Assembly (NCBI RefSeq): GCF_030272615.1 | Contig: NC_081414.1 | Coordinates: 909,359,009 to 909,423,008 of the forward strand | Reading direction: 5' to 3' | Length of the DNA: 64,000 nucleotides | From: Cryptomeria japonica | Taxonomy: Eukaryota; Streptophyta; Pinopsida; Cupressales; Cupressaceae | Shown: positions 21,750 to 34,077 of the stretch, one piece after another | Numbering within the stretch: position 1 is the stretch's first letter | Layout: the number at the start of each line of letters is the position of its first letter | The notes under the pieces: model-generated | What the model was told of the DNA's origin: nothing | The model's input: only the letters and a program-made list of their open reading frames with translations | Databases searched by the model: none | Position numbers and translations under genes: made by a program

Positions 21750-23255
21750 GGAGCAGGTCTGAACATTTGTACATTCAAATTCTACAAACAAAATTACCAT
21801 CAAGGCATATGATGATGAAGAGCGTTCATCCAAAGGTATAGTCACCTTGCCTCTCAGAGTTGGGCTAGTTACAAAGGATGTGGTTTGTCAAGTCCTAGAC
21901 CTGGATCTCACATACAACATATTGCTAGGACATCCATGGATTCATGAGATGAGCGCAGTCCCATCTACATATCATCGATATATCAAGTTTCCACATAATG
22001 GAGTTGAAGTGACTGTCAAAGCTAACCTAAATCCGTTTATATATTGTAATAACCTGTGATATAGATCAAAAATAACAATACGAGTCAATCAAGAAGTTGT
22101 TCCATCTTCAGCATATGTGGATCCAGAATCCTTGAAAGCTTCTACATCCAAACAATTAGAGCTAAAAGAAAAATTCAAGATTAAAGACCTGGGATGTGGT
22201 GAGTATATCTTTCATGTTGATCAACTCCCACTATCTCCTAAGGTATTCAGTCAATAGGAACAATCTATAAACAATTTTCAATATCAAGGAATTGGGTGTG
22301 AACCACCTAGTGTGGTGGCTACTAAGTCCAAATGCAAATCTCCTCTAGTGGTGCAAGCAACTCTTGATATCAATAATCCTAAGAGTGGTTCCAACAAAGA
22401 ATCTATTGAGTGTATCACCAACCCTCTTGAGAACTCACATAACTTTACCATTCCATCCACTCATTCTATTTCCACTCCTCTCCTAGACTTGGATCAACAA
22501 GAATTACAAAAGCCCTTACTCATTGGGGATGAAAAATCAAGCTTTGAAAAGAAAAATCTACAAGTCAAAACTAAAGAAAAGACCTTTAGTCCAAATCAAA
22601 ATCAAAAGCTACTGGACTCTGCAAAAATCAAAGTCAAGGATAAAAATCCTATGAAGCAAAAAGAGAAAGAGTTGATCTCCCCTAATATCAAAATAACTGG
22701 GGGCAAAATTTCTAAAATTTCAAGTCAAAAAGTGCACTTGTTGATCCTAAGTCTCCATCATGCTATCCTACTTTCAATTCTTTTCACAATCATAAGCCTT
22801 CATCACTCATCCACTTGTTTTGCACATCCATTCCCTTCAGGTGATACATCATGGACCTTTAATGGAGCTTCCTCGAGGGACTTTGTTATCAAGGATGCCC
22901 AAACTTCTTTAGGTGACATGCATATGGGCTTGTGTAGTCCACACACTAGTAATTCTATCTTAGTTCCTTCATCAAGGAAGACAGTCACTCGAGATACATA
23001 TCATTCAGTCAAGGAACAATGCAGCTACAATAATAAGATAAAGCCTCGGAAACTTGAGGTGGGTGCCTTGGTTCTTAGAGAAAATCCTGAAAAACAACAA
23101 GACGGAGAGAAGAAGGGCAAGTTCAAACCAAACTAGCTTGGTCCTTACATAATTATAGCAACCTATGGATCCAGTGCATATCAGCTCTCAATCACATAGG
23201 GCGAACCTTTGGAGGATCCTATCAACAGCATGCACCTTCATAAGGTTTACACATA
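21750..23255 (+). pseudogene. Protease end, ORFx module and integrase C-terminus of G2
   Basis: After the protease active site a deletion of about 38 bp (by comparison with G3) shifts the frame. The rest of the protease (VTKDVVCQVLDLDLTYNILL) reads on from 21847. Stops at 22057, near 22256, TAG 23134-23136 (TGG to TAG) and near 23200. From about 22312 comes ORFx: a Lys/Ser-rich stretch, a hydrophobic segment near 22735-22810, a scrap of the integrase zinc finger (LCSPHTS, near 22935), then the integrase C-terminus (LEVGALVLREN). RT, RNase H and the catalytic integrase core are missing. Same architecture as G3, where the frame is nearly intact. Confidence 0.85.
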
Positions 23256-25029
23256 GCTCTTTAGAGTATCCCAATTCAAAAATTAAAAAAAAATTAAAAA
23301 AAATTAAAAAATACAAAAAAAATCATAAAACATAAAAAATAGTTACTTGGTGAAAACCTGGCAAACAGGCACCTTGTGACACAAAAAAAAATCAAAAAAT
23401 TCAAAATACAAAAAAAATCATAAAAATAAAAAATCGTTACTTGGTGAAAACCTGGCAAACAGGCGCCTTGTGACACAAAAAAAAAATTGAAAAAAAAAAA
23501 AAAAAAAAAAAACATTTCGTCAAACTGTGAAAACCACTTCGGTGGTGCCCTGGGCAAGTACCATGGTGAAAACCGGGTCATCGGTGCCATGTGTAGAGAC
23601 ATTGCTCCTCCCTCCTTCAGGATTCCATTTCATCCTTTCACTTTGCACACACTCACAACCTATCCATTCATAATAAACTTACCCATTCCAATCATGGCTT
23701 GTTATTGATCTACCTAAGATTGGTTAGCCATTCATAATAATCCCTCCTTTTCACCTTTTTCCATCCATAATAAATCAGCTCCTATTTGTGGCTAAGGCTA
23801 ATCCTAAGTCTAGTAATGGGTGTGGAACTAAGAGCATCACATGTTTCGAGGAGTATAGTTTCTTCCAGTTTTCTTCAGTCTATCTGCACACAATCCGCAA
23901 TAAAGAAACACTTGCATCACAATCCACAATAATTTTTTCGCTTTCTCCACAATAAAGTATCAGTTTCATGGATTCAGTCAATTTTAGATGAGACAACAGC
24001 AACAATGGGCTTCAACAAAATCAAATCTTTCAACAGACTCAGACAACATTATGGTTCAGTGCTATCTATCCTTTTGTGAAAGTAAACATTGTGACCACAA
24101 TCAAATAGACTTATACAAGTGACAAGAGACACTAAACTTGAGGACTACAGTGGATGTTGGTGTCGAGTCTTGGTTTTCTTTGATTTAATGTTTTGGTGAC
24201 ATGTCTTTTAGCTTTTCTAGGATGTCTTTGACTAGAAAGGCGAGGATGGGGTATCATCACCTATTTTTCTTTGTTGTCTGTGGATTGTCTCTTAGTAATG
24301 CTATGACTTGTCCAAGGATATGAGGACACTATGAGTCTAGTATGAACTGGGGCATTCCTTGTTTGCAACTGTCTTATCTCCATGCAAACAGGTACAATGA
24401 CTTTCTAGGTCGAACATATGCCTTGATTGTCATAACCTACTTGCCATAATAAAGCTCAATGATGATAACACACAAGAAGCTCTTTCACTTCCATATCTTC
24501 TATCTTCCATCCCCATTTCTTGATTGACATCCATCATCCTTCTTGAGTCCGTGTAACCTACTATCACATGACTGAGTATAATGACACACCAAAAATATTT
24601 GCATCTCATGTAGTTGCACTTGCATTATCACATGTTAGCATTTCATACATACATATAGATATCACAATCGCATCACATCCTGCACACAACACATGTTAGC
24701 ACATTTTACATTCCCATCATGTAAATAATCATTTGCACTATCATATTCATTTGCATTTCATACATTCACATTTGCATTTGCATAAGCATATAAAACATAA
24801 AAGAACAAAAATATTGCATTTCATTATGTACACATTTGCATCCATATCATAATCACATAGAATCATACATCACATAGGTACACATGCATATAGCTACCGC
24901 AAAGATGAATCAACTCATATATATAATAATAAGTGTCATGATACAATGATATCAAAATACATATGGCTACAAAATCACCCGAAGCTGTCTACATCATCAT
25001 ACAAAATGGTACAAAACTGATACATAAGA
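23256..25029 (+). other. Non-coding 3' region of G2
   Basis: Parallel to 4937-6700 of G1. The segment ACTTGGTGAAAACCTGGCAA...GTGACAC is tandemly duplicated here (about 23343-23382 and 23437-23476), each copy followed by an A-rich run, including an A-tract at about 23489-23510. An AATAAA cluster and the CATCACAT low-complexity run follow. No gene. At about 25030 it jumps into the middle of the antisense gene; some 1.6 kb present in G1 (about 6640-8190) is absent. Confidence 0.7.
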
Positions 25030-25454
25030 ACCCACTAATCACTCATGTCAGTACTACTGGTAGCACCAATCCTATCCATGTCATCGTGTCCCATGCCACA
25101 TGTCCAACCCTCATCTCTTCGGTCCAAGATCCTGAAACACTCATCTCAGGGCATCCCTGTCTCCATCTCGATCATAGGGTATCAACTCCCCATCGATCGG
25201 TATCCTCAAAATCATGTATACATCCTCTAAGGTGATTGTCATCTCACCCATCGGCAAATGAAAACTACAAGCCTCTGAGTGCCATCTCTCAACCAACATA
25301 GTCAGTAATCCCATGTTCATCCGAAACTTAGGCACATATAGAATGAATCGCAAACCCATAACCTCAATGGTAGCTTGGTCCTCAAATGTCAGCTCCGGTC
25401 GTAACCTCTGAGTCTATGGGAATCTCTCTCATGACTCAGCATAGGCAAGTACTC
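25030..25454 (-). pseudogene. Truncated exon 2 of the antisense PMD gene of G2
   Basis: After an acceptor ending GTAG, sequence matches the first part of the G1 exon, with MGLLTMLVERWHSEACSFHL and GEMTITLEDVYMILRIP. A one-base loss near 25440 shifts the frame, a further stop lies near 25415, and the exon is cut off at about 25030, so the C-terminal two thirds are gone. Non-functional, but it confirms that the antisense gene is part of the element family. Confidence 0.8.
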
Positions 25455-25489
25455 CTACAGTCAAGCAAAGCAATCATGTCAGTCAAAGT

Positions 25490-25740
25490 GACACACACTG
25501 TTCATCACAAAGTGTTGCTTCTATCCTAGTGACACTCACTGTTCACCACAAAGTGTTGCTTCTATCCTAGTGGTACTCCATGTTCATCACAAAGTACTAC
25601 GTGTTTTTGCACTCTCTGTTCATCACAAAGTGTTGCTTACATTTGCACTCCCTGTTCATCACAAAGTGATGCTCCTATTGGTACTCCCCATTCATCACAA
25701 AGTACTATGTTTTGGTACTCACTGTTCATCACAAAGTGCC
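25490..25740. repeat. Tandem TGTTCATCACAAAGT array of G2
   Basis: Seven copies of the 35-41-bp unit seen five times in G1 (8695-8876), again inside the intron of the antisense gene. Copy number therefore differs between elements. Confidence 0.85.
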
Positions 25741-25849
25741 TTGATCTATCCTAGTCTTCCCTAGAGGACCTGCTTAAGTGTATCCTCTCAGCAGCTTATC
25801 CAATCGACAACGTATGTTCATCATAGAACTGCTGATTTGACCTTGAAGA

Positions 25850-26070
25850 CATAAACGTGCCTTCATAACATAAACATGCTTAAAGACTACACAAACATGC
25901 CTGCTCTGCACAGACGTGCCTGAAATACACAAACGTGCCTATGCTCTGCACAAATGCACTCACATCTGGCACATATGCTTTTCCCAGCATAGATGCGCCT
26001 GGCACAAATGCAGACGCGCCTAACCAACCTAGACATGCCTGGCACCAACGCAGACGCGCTTACACATTTT
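25850..26070. repeat. Decayed ACGCGC tandem array of G2
   Basis: Same position and layout as 8995-9300 in G1, but many CG sites read TG or CA (ACATGCC, ACGTGCC). In the intron of the antisense gene. Confidence 0.75.
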
Positions 26071-26176
26071 TAACATTTTTTTGACATTATCCTAAAATGC
26101 ATTTATTACATTACCTAGCATGCATTTATGAAAACATTTATTGCGACAAAGTACAAGGAGGTTTTGCGGTACTCAC

Positions 26177-26242
26177 CAACTCTCCTACATCTACTGGCCT
26201 TTGAAATTGGCGAACGCGATCGAATCTATGAACCAATGCCAT
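26177..26242 (-). CDS. First exon of the antisense PMD gene of G2
   Basis: ATG at 26242-26240, 22 codons without a stop, beginning MALVHRFDRVRQFQRP, ending at donor GTGAGT (26176-26171). Same length and phase as 9409-9474 in G1, with about six amino-acid differences and a different but still valid donor. A TATAAGATA motif lies upstream at about 26335-26340. The downstream exon is truncated, so no full protein is possible. Confidence 0.7.
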
Positions 26243-26597
26243 TGCTACTAATTGTTGCTTCTCTATTCTCTCTCTGCACTCTGATCTCTTGGATGTGTGG
26301 ATGACAATGAGGATGTTTTCCCCTCGTGGTATATCTTATAGACTACCCTAGCCCTAGACCTAGCCCTCGTCTCCCGAGTCAGTCTTCTTTATCCTGTGAC
26401 TCTGTCACTCTATCCTATCTGGTCAGTCCTTTCTAGCCTTTCTTTCTTATCGAAAGATTGTCTGCAATCTTTTTAGACATTTTCATCCAATCTCTCGAGG
26501 GGGCATACCATTCCCATCTTGGGGCAACTTTGTATCAGTTCATCTTATCTTCTTTGAAACAACGCGGCAAGCTGCATTATCTCAAAAAGGGGCAAAA

Positions 26598-27398
26598 TGT
26601 AGACACCTAAAATTGTCATGTCTAATTAAATAAATATCTTTATTTATTTAATTATCTAAGCCTAATTCTTCTATTAATTGAATAAATCTTTATTTATTTA
26701 ATTAATTCATTTATCCTCTTCTAGCCTTATTTCTCATTTAAATAAATACATTTATTTATTTAAATTATCCTTTTCTTAAATTAAATAAATATCTTATTTA
26801 TTTAATTGATCCACTTCTTCTATTAATTAAATAAATATTTATTTATTTAATTAATTCATTAACCTTTTCTACCCATGACACATGTCATTCATCTCTTAAT
26901 TCATACACTACCTACCCTTTCATTATTTTATTATTTTCTTTACCTACCCTCTAATCATAGCCAACCTCTTTTTACACCTCTCAATCTTATCCCTCCAATT
27001 CATATAGTGTCTTCTATATAAGGAGATTCTTCCTTCATTATCAACCCTAATCAATCTATGCATCCTGACAAAAACTCACTATGCATTCAACCCCGACTAC
27101 GCTTTGCACTTTCACATGCGATCCTACTTGCAACCACATTTCCGTTCTTTGTTGAGCTCTTGTGCACACATAAAATCTGAGAGCAAATATATCAAGCAAG
27201 ATCAATGGAGATAGGAAGAATGGAGATTCAAACCCTATTGGACATGTGATGGTATAATCTTTGTGATTTCATTTGATTTGCATTATCTTAGGTAATCTTC
27301 ATATGTTATGGTGGATCTTTGTTGTTGTTAGGCTAGGGTTTTGTGGTTGAATTCATTTAGTCTTTCATCATTGTTGTTATCCATTTTCACCATATACA
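26598..27398 (+). repeat. 3' LTR of G2
   Basis: 801 bp, TGTAGACACC to CCATATACA, after the polypurine tract AAAAAGGGGCAAAA (26584-26597) and followed by target duplication ATTAT (27399-27403). TATA box at 27015-27023. Ends like its 5' partner (ATACA) rather than like G1 and G3 (AAACA). Confidence 0.95.
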
Positions 27399-27403
27399 AT
27401 TAT

Positions 27404-28250
27404 AATGAAGAAGATATTTCATAAATTCAAGATCTATTCTATATTAAGGAAGATGGAAAAAAGAAAATTATACCAATCATTTAGAAAAGAGAGCCAATAG
27501 AGATGCAATTGCGAACTTCATTTTGATTTCATCTTCAAATTATACTACAAAGAATTGTTATTCAATCTACAGCCTCCTTACAAAATATCCTTTGAAAGTA
27601 AATAAAATGTAGAAAGAAAGATAACTAAATGCTACTACTAAGTTTGTACCTCAAACATCAATTCTTAGGGCATGTTCCCATGTGACTGCTTATGTTATGT
27701 TGGCTAGAAGTTGTTGCTCAACTTTTCTAGGAAATATTTGTGGAGCTAGTGGTCCCATGAGTATTTTTTTTTTTTCTTATTTTTTAGAAACATCTTAAAA
27801 TTGGTATTAATAATATTAGTAATAATTTGTTCACAACAAAAAATAGAAATAAAATGTTAAAAGAAAAAAGAGGGAAACAAATTTGTGGAGCGATGCGACA
27901 TTTTGGCAATATGCAGTTGCTGCTTATTTGTAGCCCCGCCTACTTTCCCATGGCTTATTTTCAATTCTTAAATAATACCTTCTCCACTAAAATAGCGAAA
28001 GAATCTAAATTATCCTTCCCAACAATTTTAAATTTGCATGAGAACACTCCAATTTCTTAAAATTAAGCAAAAAATGGACTTAAGCAACCACATGGAAACA
28101 TGAGGTTAGACCCTAAATTGAGTTATGAAATTACATTAATAGGAAGACTCTACCACAAAATGAGGGATTAGAATCTCGCCAAAACCCTATCCAACTTAGA
28201 AGGCACAACTAGAACACTACTAGCATTGCATAAAGATTGCATTGATGAAG
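27404..28250. other. Unassigned DNA between G2 and C1
   Basis: Continuation of the old host-like DNA interrupted by G2. No gene or repeat family recognised; the 77-codon plus-strand frame at 27827 shows no family features. Confidence 0.45.
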
Positions 28251-28255
28251 TATAG

Positions 28256-29644
28256 TGTTGTCATTGATGTCAATAGTAACCGATAATGGAGTTGTATTGA
28301 AACCGGTAGTGATGCAGTAATGCAACCAGAAGTAAAGAAGTGATGGAAACTGGTATTGGTATTGTTATTCAAACGGTGTGATCAACCGGTAACCCTAACC
28401 AGTTGATATGCAGAACCCTAACTGATGGAGCTTGGTGAATTAGTTGTGATGATCTATGATCCAATGATGATCGGAGATGAAGATGCCACGTAAGCATGAT
28501 GTGCGTGCTGAGTTTCAAAGTGGTTTTGGTGCGTGAAGATAACCATTTATCTTGGGAATGAGCAAATGCATAACATGAAGTGGAAACTGTGTGATGAGCT
28601 ACAAGATCCAATGTGCAGTGCTCCAGGAGCGGTTGAAGTTGTCTAGAATAATGTGTAGTTGATTGCTATGTAATCCAATGGTTATGATTGAACCAATATG
28701 TTTGTAATCTCTATGAGATGTGTAAGTTTTGTGTTGTGTTACTGACCTATTGTATTTGTATTTAAGGTTGATTAGTTGTTTGTAATTGTGTTGGCAATTT
28801 GGTTTAAGTGTAGTAGTGATATTGTTGCCAAACCAGAAGGAGTGTCTGCAGAATGTTGTGAAGGTAGATAGGAGTAGAAAAGGATTTGACTAAGCAAGAT
28901 AGTGATATTACCATATCAGCAAAGACCCTGTTGTTCTCTAATCATTACAACATTTAAATCCCTTAACCGAGTAAGCTTTAACATGCTTGGTGTTATTTAA
29001 ATCCTCTAACCAGGTGATCCATTAGCTTGGATTTGAAATCCTCTACCGAGGTTACTCCTAACAAGGTATTGCCTTTAACAGGGTATTGTATTCAATCCCT
29101 TAACACAGTGGTCCCTAACCGGATCTGTTCTTAACATGACATTATTGTATAAGCTTCTAACAAGGCTTAGCTCCTAGCAGGGCGAACTTCAAAAGAGTTC
29201 AAAATATTTATGGGTATTCATCCCCACCATTGTTTTTCCCATTTGGGTTTCCACGTGAAAAATCATTGTGTCAAGTGGTGAATGATTTTGTGGATGTGTT
29301 TTGATATGGTTGATTTGAATAACTCGTAAAGCCACTTAGATATGTTTAGATTACCAGAAGTGATTTGAAATGAGCTATTACTAATGTTAGTAAAGTTTTT
29401 AAATGTTTTAGTTAAATGGTATATGAGTTTCAGATCTGTTACAATGTATCATTGATATTTTGGTCAACTGGTAAAGTTTGACAGTGCAGTTGCAGTTTTG
29501 GATACAGTGTCTAAACCAGCTTAGATTAGCAAGTTGCTTTTGAGTTGGGATTAAGTTTGGTGAAATTTTAGTTTGTTTTCTATCTACTAATTCACCCCCC
29601 CTCTCAATATTTGACCAGATCCTTATTGTTTCATCATATTATCA
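28256..29644 (+). repeat. 5' LTR of C1 (left end tentative)
   Basis: The right end is set by the primer site: the LTR ends TATCA at 29644. The left end TGTTGTCATTGATG at 28256 is chosen because it starts TGTTG and looks like related copia LTR starts; without a 3' LTR it cannot be confirmed. Inside are several variants of CCTCTAACC(A/G)GG-type subrepeats (about 28960-29180). Near the end comes ATTCACCCCCCCTCTCAATAT, a motif shared with other copia LTRs of this window. Confidence 0.55.
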
Positions 29645-29646
29645 AT

Positions 29647-29658
29647 TGGTATCAGAGC
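29647..29658 (+). other. Primer-binding site of C1
   Basis: TGGTATCAGAGC, the classic initiator-tRNA-Met primer site of plant copia elements, two bases after the LTR. Confidence 0.9.
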
Positions 29659-29714
29659 ATTTCAGGTCCTCTTGTGTTTAAGCCTAATAGATTGAGGAAA
29701 AGATCTAGGAGAAC

Positions 29715-30699
29715 ATGATGAAGAAAGAAGGTCCGAAATTCAATAGGGAAAACTATAGAATTTGGAGTGATAGGATGAAGATCTATATCAAGAGCTTAGG
29801 AAGTCAATAATGGGAAAATGTTGTTACTAAATATAACTTGCCTAGTGGGATTATGTCAGATGATCAAAAGAAGGAGCAACAAGAGAACAATCAAGCATTG
29901 GAGGCCATTATCAGTTCCTTGTCTGATTTAGAGTATGTTGATGTCCATGGATTGGAGACTATCGATGAACTATGGAAGAAACTAGAAGATATCTATAGCA
30001 GTGATGAGCATGTTAAGATTGCCAAAGAGGAGAGTCTGAGAGGTAAATTTGATGATACGCGGATGGCTGAAGGTGAAAACATTCAACAATATAGTCAGAG
30101 GATCAAGCAGATAGTCAGAGAGATAAAATGTGTTGGAGGTATAGTGGAGGATACCATAGTGGTTAGCAACCTGTGTTGAGAACTCTTCTACCGGTCTATG
30201 CTATCTGAGTTGCAGCCATTCAGGAACTTAAGTCTATTGATAAATCAAAGGTAACTCTTGATTCCATCATTGGTAAATTAATTGCATTTGAATTAAATGG
30301 TTTTGATGGAAGTGTTCAGAGATTGGAATATGCATTTAGAGACTCAGTTTCAAACAAACTGGTAAGGAAAAGCAGAGAAGTCAGCTATAGTCATGAGTCT
30401 AGATCCAGCAGAGAGGTAGATGATGAAGATAGTCTGATTGAGCTTGAAGCATTGTTGGCCAAGCGGTTACCCAGAGGTACTAGTAAGTACAGAGGTAAAT
30501 TACCTTTCAAGTGTTTTGCATGTAACCGGATTGGACATATTGCTGCTAACTGTCCTAATGGAAATAATGAGCAAAAACATGAGAAGTATAAGAAGTGTAA
30601 AGGAAAAGGTAAAAAAGATTGTCTCATTGCAGTGGATGGAGGAATTAAAGATCAGGAATCTGAAGAAGATGCAAATGAGGAGATTGTCTTTGTTGCTAT
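29715..30699 (+). pseudogene. Gag of C1, N-terminal part up to the G3 insertion
   Basis: ATG at 29715. Copia gag landmarks: NYRIWSDRMKIY near the start, ALEAIISSLSD, ELWKKLEDIY, then a zinc knuckle CFACNRIGHIAANC (CCHC) near 30513-30554, with Lys-rich sequence after it. A TAA at 29808, a TGA near 30178 and a frameshift between about 30180 and 30320 break it. The frame is cut at 30699 by G3 and resumes at 41320 (VFVAI then KEETSD). Confidence 0.85.
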
Positions 30700-31517
30700 T
30701 GTAGACACCCAAAATTGTCTAGTCTAATTAAATAAATATTTTATTTATTTAATTATCTAAGCTTAATTCTTCTATTAATTAAATAAATATTTATTTAATT
30801 AATTAATTCATTTATCCTTTTCTAGCCTTATTTCTCAATTAAATAAATACATTTATTTATTTAAATTATCATTTTCCTAAATTAAACAAATATCTTATTT
30901 ATTTAATTAATCCCACTCCTTCTATTAATTAAATAAATCTTTATTTATTTAATTAATTCATTAACCTTTTCTACCCATGACACATGTCATTCATCTCTTA
31001 ATTCATACACTACCTACCCCTTTCATTATTTTATTATTTCTTTTACCTACCCTTTAATCATAGCCGACCTCCTTTTACACCTCTCAATCTTATCCCTCCA
31101 TTTCATATAGTGTCTTCTATATAAGGAGATGCTTCATTCATTATCAACCCTAATCAATCATTCTAATCAATCTATGCATCCTCACTATGCATTCAGCCCC
31201 ACCGTTGACTACTTGACTACACTACGCTTTTGAACATAGGCAATCCTACTTGCAACCACATTCCATTCTTTGTTGAGCTCTTGTGCACATAAAATTTGAG
31301 AGCAAATATATCAAGCAAGATCAATGGAGATAGGAAGAATGGAGATCCAAACCCTATTGGACATGTGATGGTATAATCTTTGTGATTTTATTTGATTTGC
31401 ATTGTCTTAGGTAATCTTCATATGTTATGGTGGATCTTTGTTGTTGTTAGGCCAGGGTTTTGTGGTTGAATTCATTTAGTCTTTCAATATTGTTGTTATC
31501 CATTTTAACCATAAACA
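30700..31517 (+). repeat. 5' LTR of G3
   Basis: 818 bp, TGTAGACACC to CCATAAACA. TATA box TATATAAGG at 31118-31126. The first 280 bp carry five AT palindromes. Primer site TGGCATGCCTGGTGGGAC follows at 31521-31538. Confidence 0.95.
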
Positions 31518-31673
31518 TTTTGGCATGCCTGGTGGGACATGTATTTTTGTTAGATCTGTGTTTTTTCATAGATTTTTCTAACCCTATATTATTGTTTTGT
31601 AAAACAATTTGGAGAATAATCTTGTGCAGCTAGGGTTTTGGACACAAAATCAAGATCTTGGAGAGATTTGATC

Positions 31674-32510
31674 ATATCTCACAAATGGCTTGGAAATTTT
31701 GTACCAAATTGTTTTTGCAAGTTGAAGAAATTATTAGGAGCTCTCAATCCAAAATTCAGAATTTTTGGAGCACATTTTCATTTTCTTTGAATTTTTTATG
31801 ATTTTTAATAAAAAATTAATTTTGAGAGCAAATGAGAGAAATTTTTGGATTTTCTTACATTTTTGGAAATATCTCATAATTATAAATAGGATTTGTTCTT
31901 TGTGATTTTAATTTTGATGCAAAATGTTTCCCTAAAAATCGGATCTTTAAAAAATAGGGTTTTTTCTTATTTTTCTTAGATCTCACAAATGGATTTGATT
32001 TTTGGAATCAAATGTTTTGTACAGGTCAGGAAAAGTATCAGAAGGATTTAGTAAAAATTTAAGATTTTTTGAACCACTTGTTCAATTTATATGAATTTTT
32101 TATGATTTTTCATAAAAAATTAATTTTGAGAGCAAATTAGCGAATTTTTTGGATTTTCTTACATTTTTGGAAATATCTCAGAATTATACATAGGATCTAT
32201 TCTTTGTGATTTTAAATTTGATTCAAAATCATTCCTAAAAAATTAGATCTTTGAAAATTAGGGTTTTGCATTAGTTTACTCATATCTCACAAACTGCTTG
32301 GATTTGTTGCAGAAATTTTTTTATGCACGTTTGGAAGACCATCATGACTGTCTAGTAAAAATTTGAGATTTTTTGGATCGATTTTGCATTTTATATGAAT
32401 TTTTTATGATTTTTCATAAAAAATTAATTTTTGGAGCAAATTAGCAATTTTTTGGATTTTCTTACATTTCTTGAAATCTCTTAAAATTTTACAGGTGGTC
32501 TTTTTTTATG
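31674..32510 (+). repeat. Three tandem 304-bp repeats in the leader of G3
   Basis: Units begin at 31674, 31978 and 32282 (ATATCTCACA or AGATCTCACA), exactly 304 bp apart. They match the three units of G2. Confidence 0.85.
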
Positions 32511-34077
32511 ATGAATCAGATCTTTGAATTGGTCAACAAAATGCATTGTTGAAGGCTCCTATTTCACAGTCTTTTGGATCTAAAATTTACCTAACTTGTG
32601 TGCTTGTAGAAAGGGGTGACTATTTCAAACAATCCAAACTACTAATAAATCTTTGTTGCAAGTCCTTGGTAAGGGTTTTTGGGATTTTATTGTGTGCCTT
32701 GTTTTCATAGACTAGCAAACACTTCATTTGGTGCACTAAAATTGAATCATTGTCTTTTGTGTCTTAAGCAATACGCTCTTTTTGTTTAATCTTTAGAGGG
32801 CATGTCTTCCCATGTGGTCATTAGGAATACTAGTGAGAAGAGAACAACCCAAGTGGTAGCAAGGAAAACCCACCTCTTCTGAACCACTATAAACAACTAT
32901 ATTAATGGTGAAAACTATGGATAAAATGTGCTAATTAGTTCATACCGACACTATGTCTCCCCATAAACCCGTTTGATCAAATTTATTTGATCATTTGTAG
33001 GGTGTAACCCCTACCAGTTGGGAGCCTTTTGTATTTATAGAGCTGAAAGTGCCGCATGTATGGCCACACGAGCGGATGCCCTTACTAGCACCTTTTTGTT
33101 TTAGAAGCCAAAATCCTTCTAGATGTTGAGGTAGGAGGTCGGACCTCTGGTAGTGGCCCACACACATACGGTTCTTAGTAGAGATACAAAGTTCGCCATG
33201 GGGAGTTTTCGTGGGGATTGATGCTTGGTTGACCCGAGAAGTGAGTGCCGAGGGTGGAGCCAGTGAGGTCAAGCATCTAAGTATCCGCTCTGAATAGCGT
33301 AGCCTCAGGGGTAAAACCTCATATGGGATCAACAACTATTGTCTTAGCCAGCCATAATAATTGTGCTTGAATTATTTTAAACATTCAAAACATTCAAGAC
33401 CAAACAACAAAACATTGTGTCTTTTGTGTCTTCAAGTGTATGCAAAACATTTTTACATCAAACAACACACTTTTCTTGGAGTCATTTTGAGTCTAAACAC
33501 TTGCAAACATTGAGTCCTCATCAACATTGTGTCCTCTTGTCATGAAAAACAGTCAAACATTCAGATTTGGTCACAACCAACAACTTCACAAATTGGAAAA
33601 ATTTTACAGTCCAGCAAACAAGAGCAATCAGTTTCGGAATTCTTGAGCTTCCTAGGTTGTTTCTCCAAGTTTTCATCTAGCATTCAACTTGTCTTTGGGT
33701 CTCACAAAGTCTATCATTGCTTTACATTTTGCATTAAATTTACATTTGTCTAAACTTGAGTCAAAAGGTCACTTGCTTGTCCTCATCATACTTTGTCAAC
33801 ATACTACATACAACAACATTTTGCTAAGTGGTCCCTCATCAAGGTCTATCACCTTTGGGTCTCATTTGGTCTTACTTAGAGTCAAGGTCAACATACCTCA
33901 TCAAGAGAAACTATCCTCTCTTTGGAAGTCACACCCACCCTACTACATACATACTTGGTCTTACACTTTGGACATTGCAAGCACACCTCAGATTCATTTA
34001 CTTTCCATCCAACTCTTGGTCTTCCATACTTTTTCCATTTTCATCTAGTCTCACACATCTCGGTCAATACCTAGTTC
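32511..34077 (+). other. Rest of the G3 leader (untranslated)
   Basis: Similar to 17611-19175 of G2. The hairpin TGATCAAAT-TT-ATTTGATCA is at 32974-32993, identical to that of G2. Antisense open frame of 114 codons at 32991-33335. No sense gene until the gag ATG at 34078. Confidence 0.7.

Larger units (their letters stand above)
15865..27398 (+). mobile_element. G2: complete non-autonomous Ty3/gypsy (Tat-like) element
   Basis: 11,534 bp between target duplications ATTAT at 15860-15864 and 27399-27403. It has two LTRs, primer site, a 2.5-kb leader, gag, protease, a replacement module (ORFx) fused to an integrase C-terminus, a non-coding 3' part, remains of the antisense PMD gene and a polypurine tract. 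RT, RNase H and the integrase core are absent, so it could only move with enzymes supplied by another element such as G1. Gag start lost, several stops and one 38-bp deletion in the protease: the copy is dead. LTR divergence by eye is small apart from one 50-bp deletion. Confidence 0.93.

Noticed and set aside
23294-23602. Phe-rich minus-strand frame of 102 codons
   Set aside because: Product of the duplicated A-rich runs after the G2 coding region.
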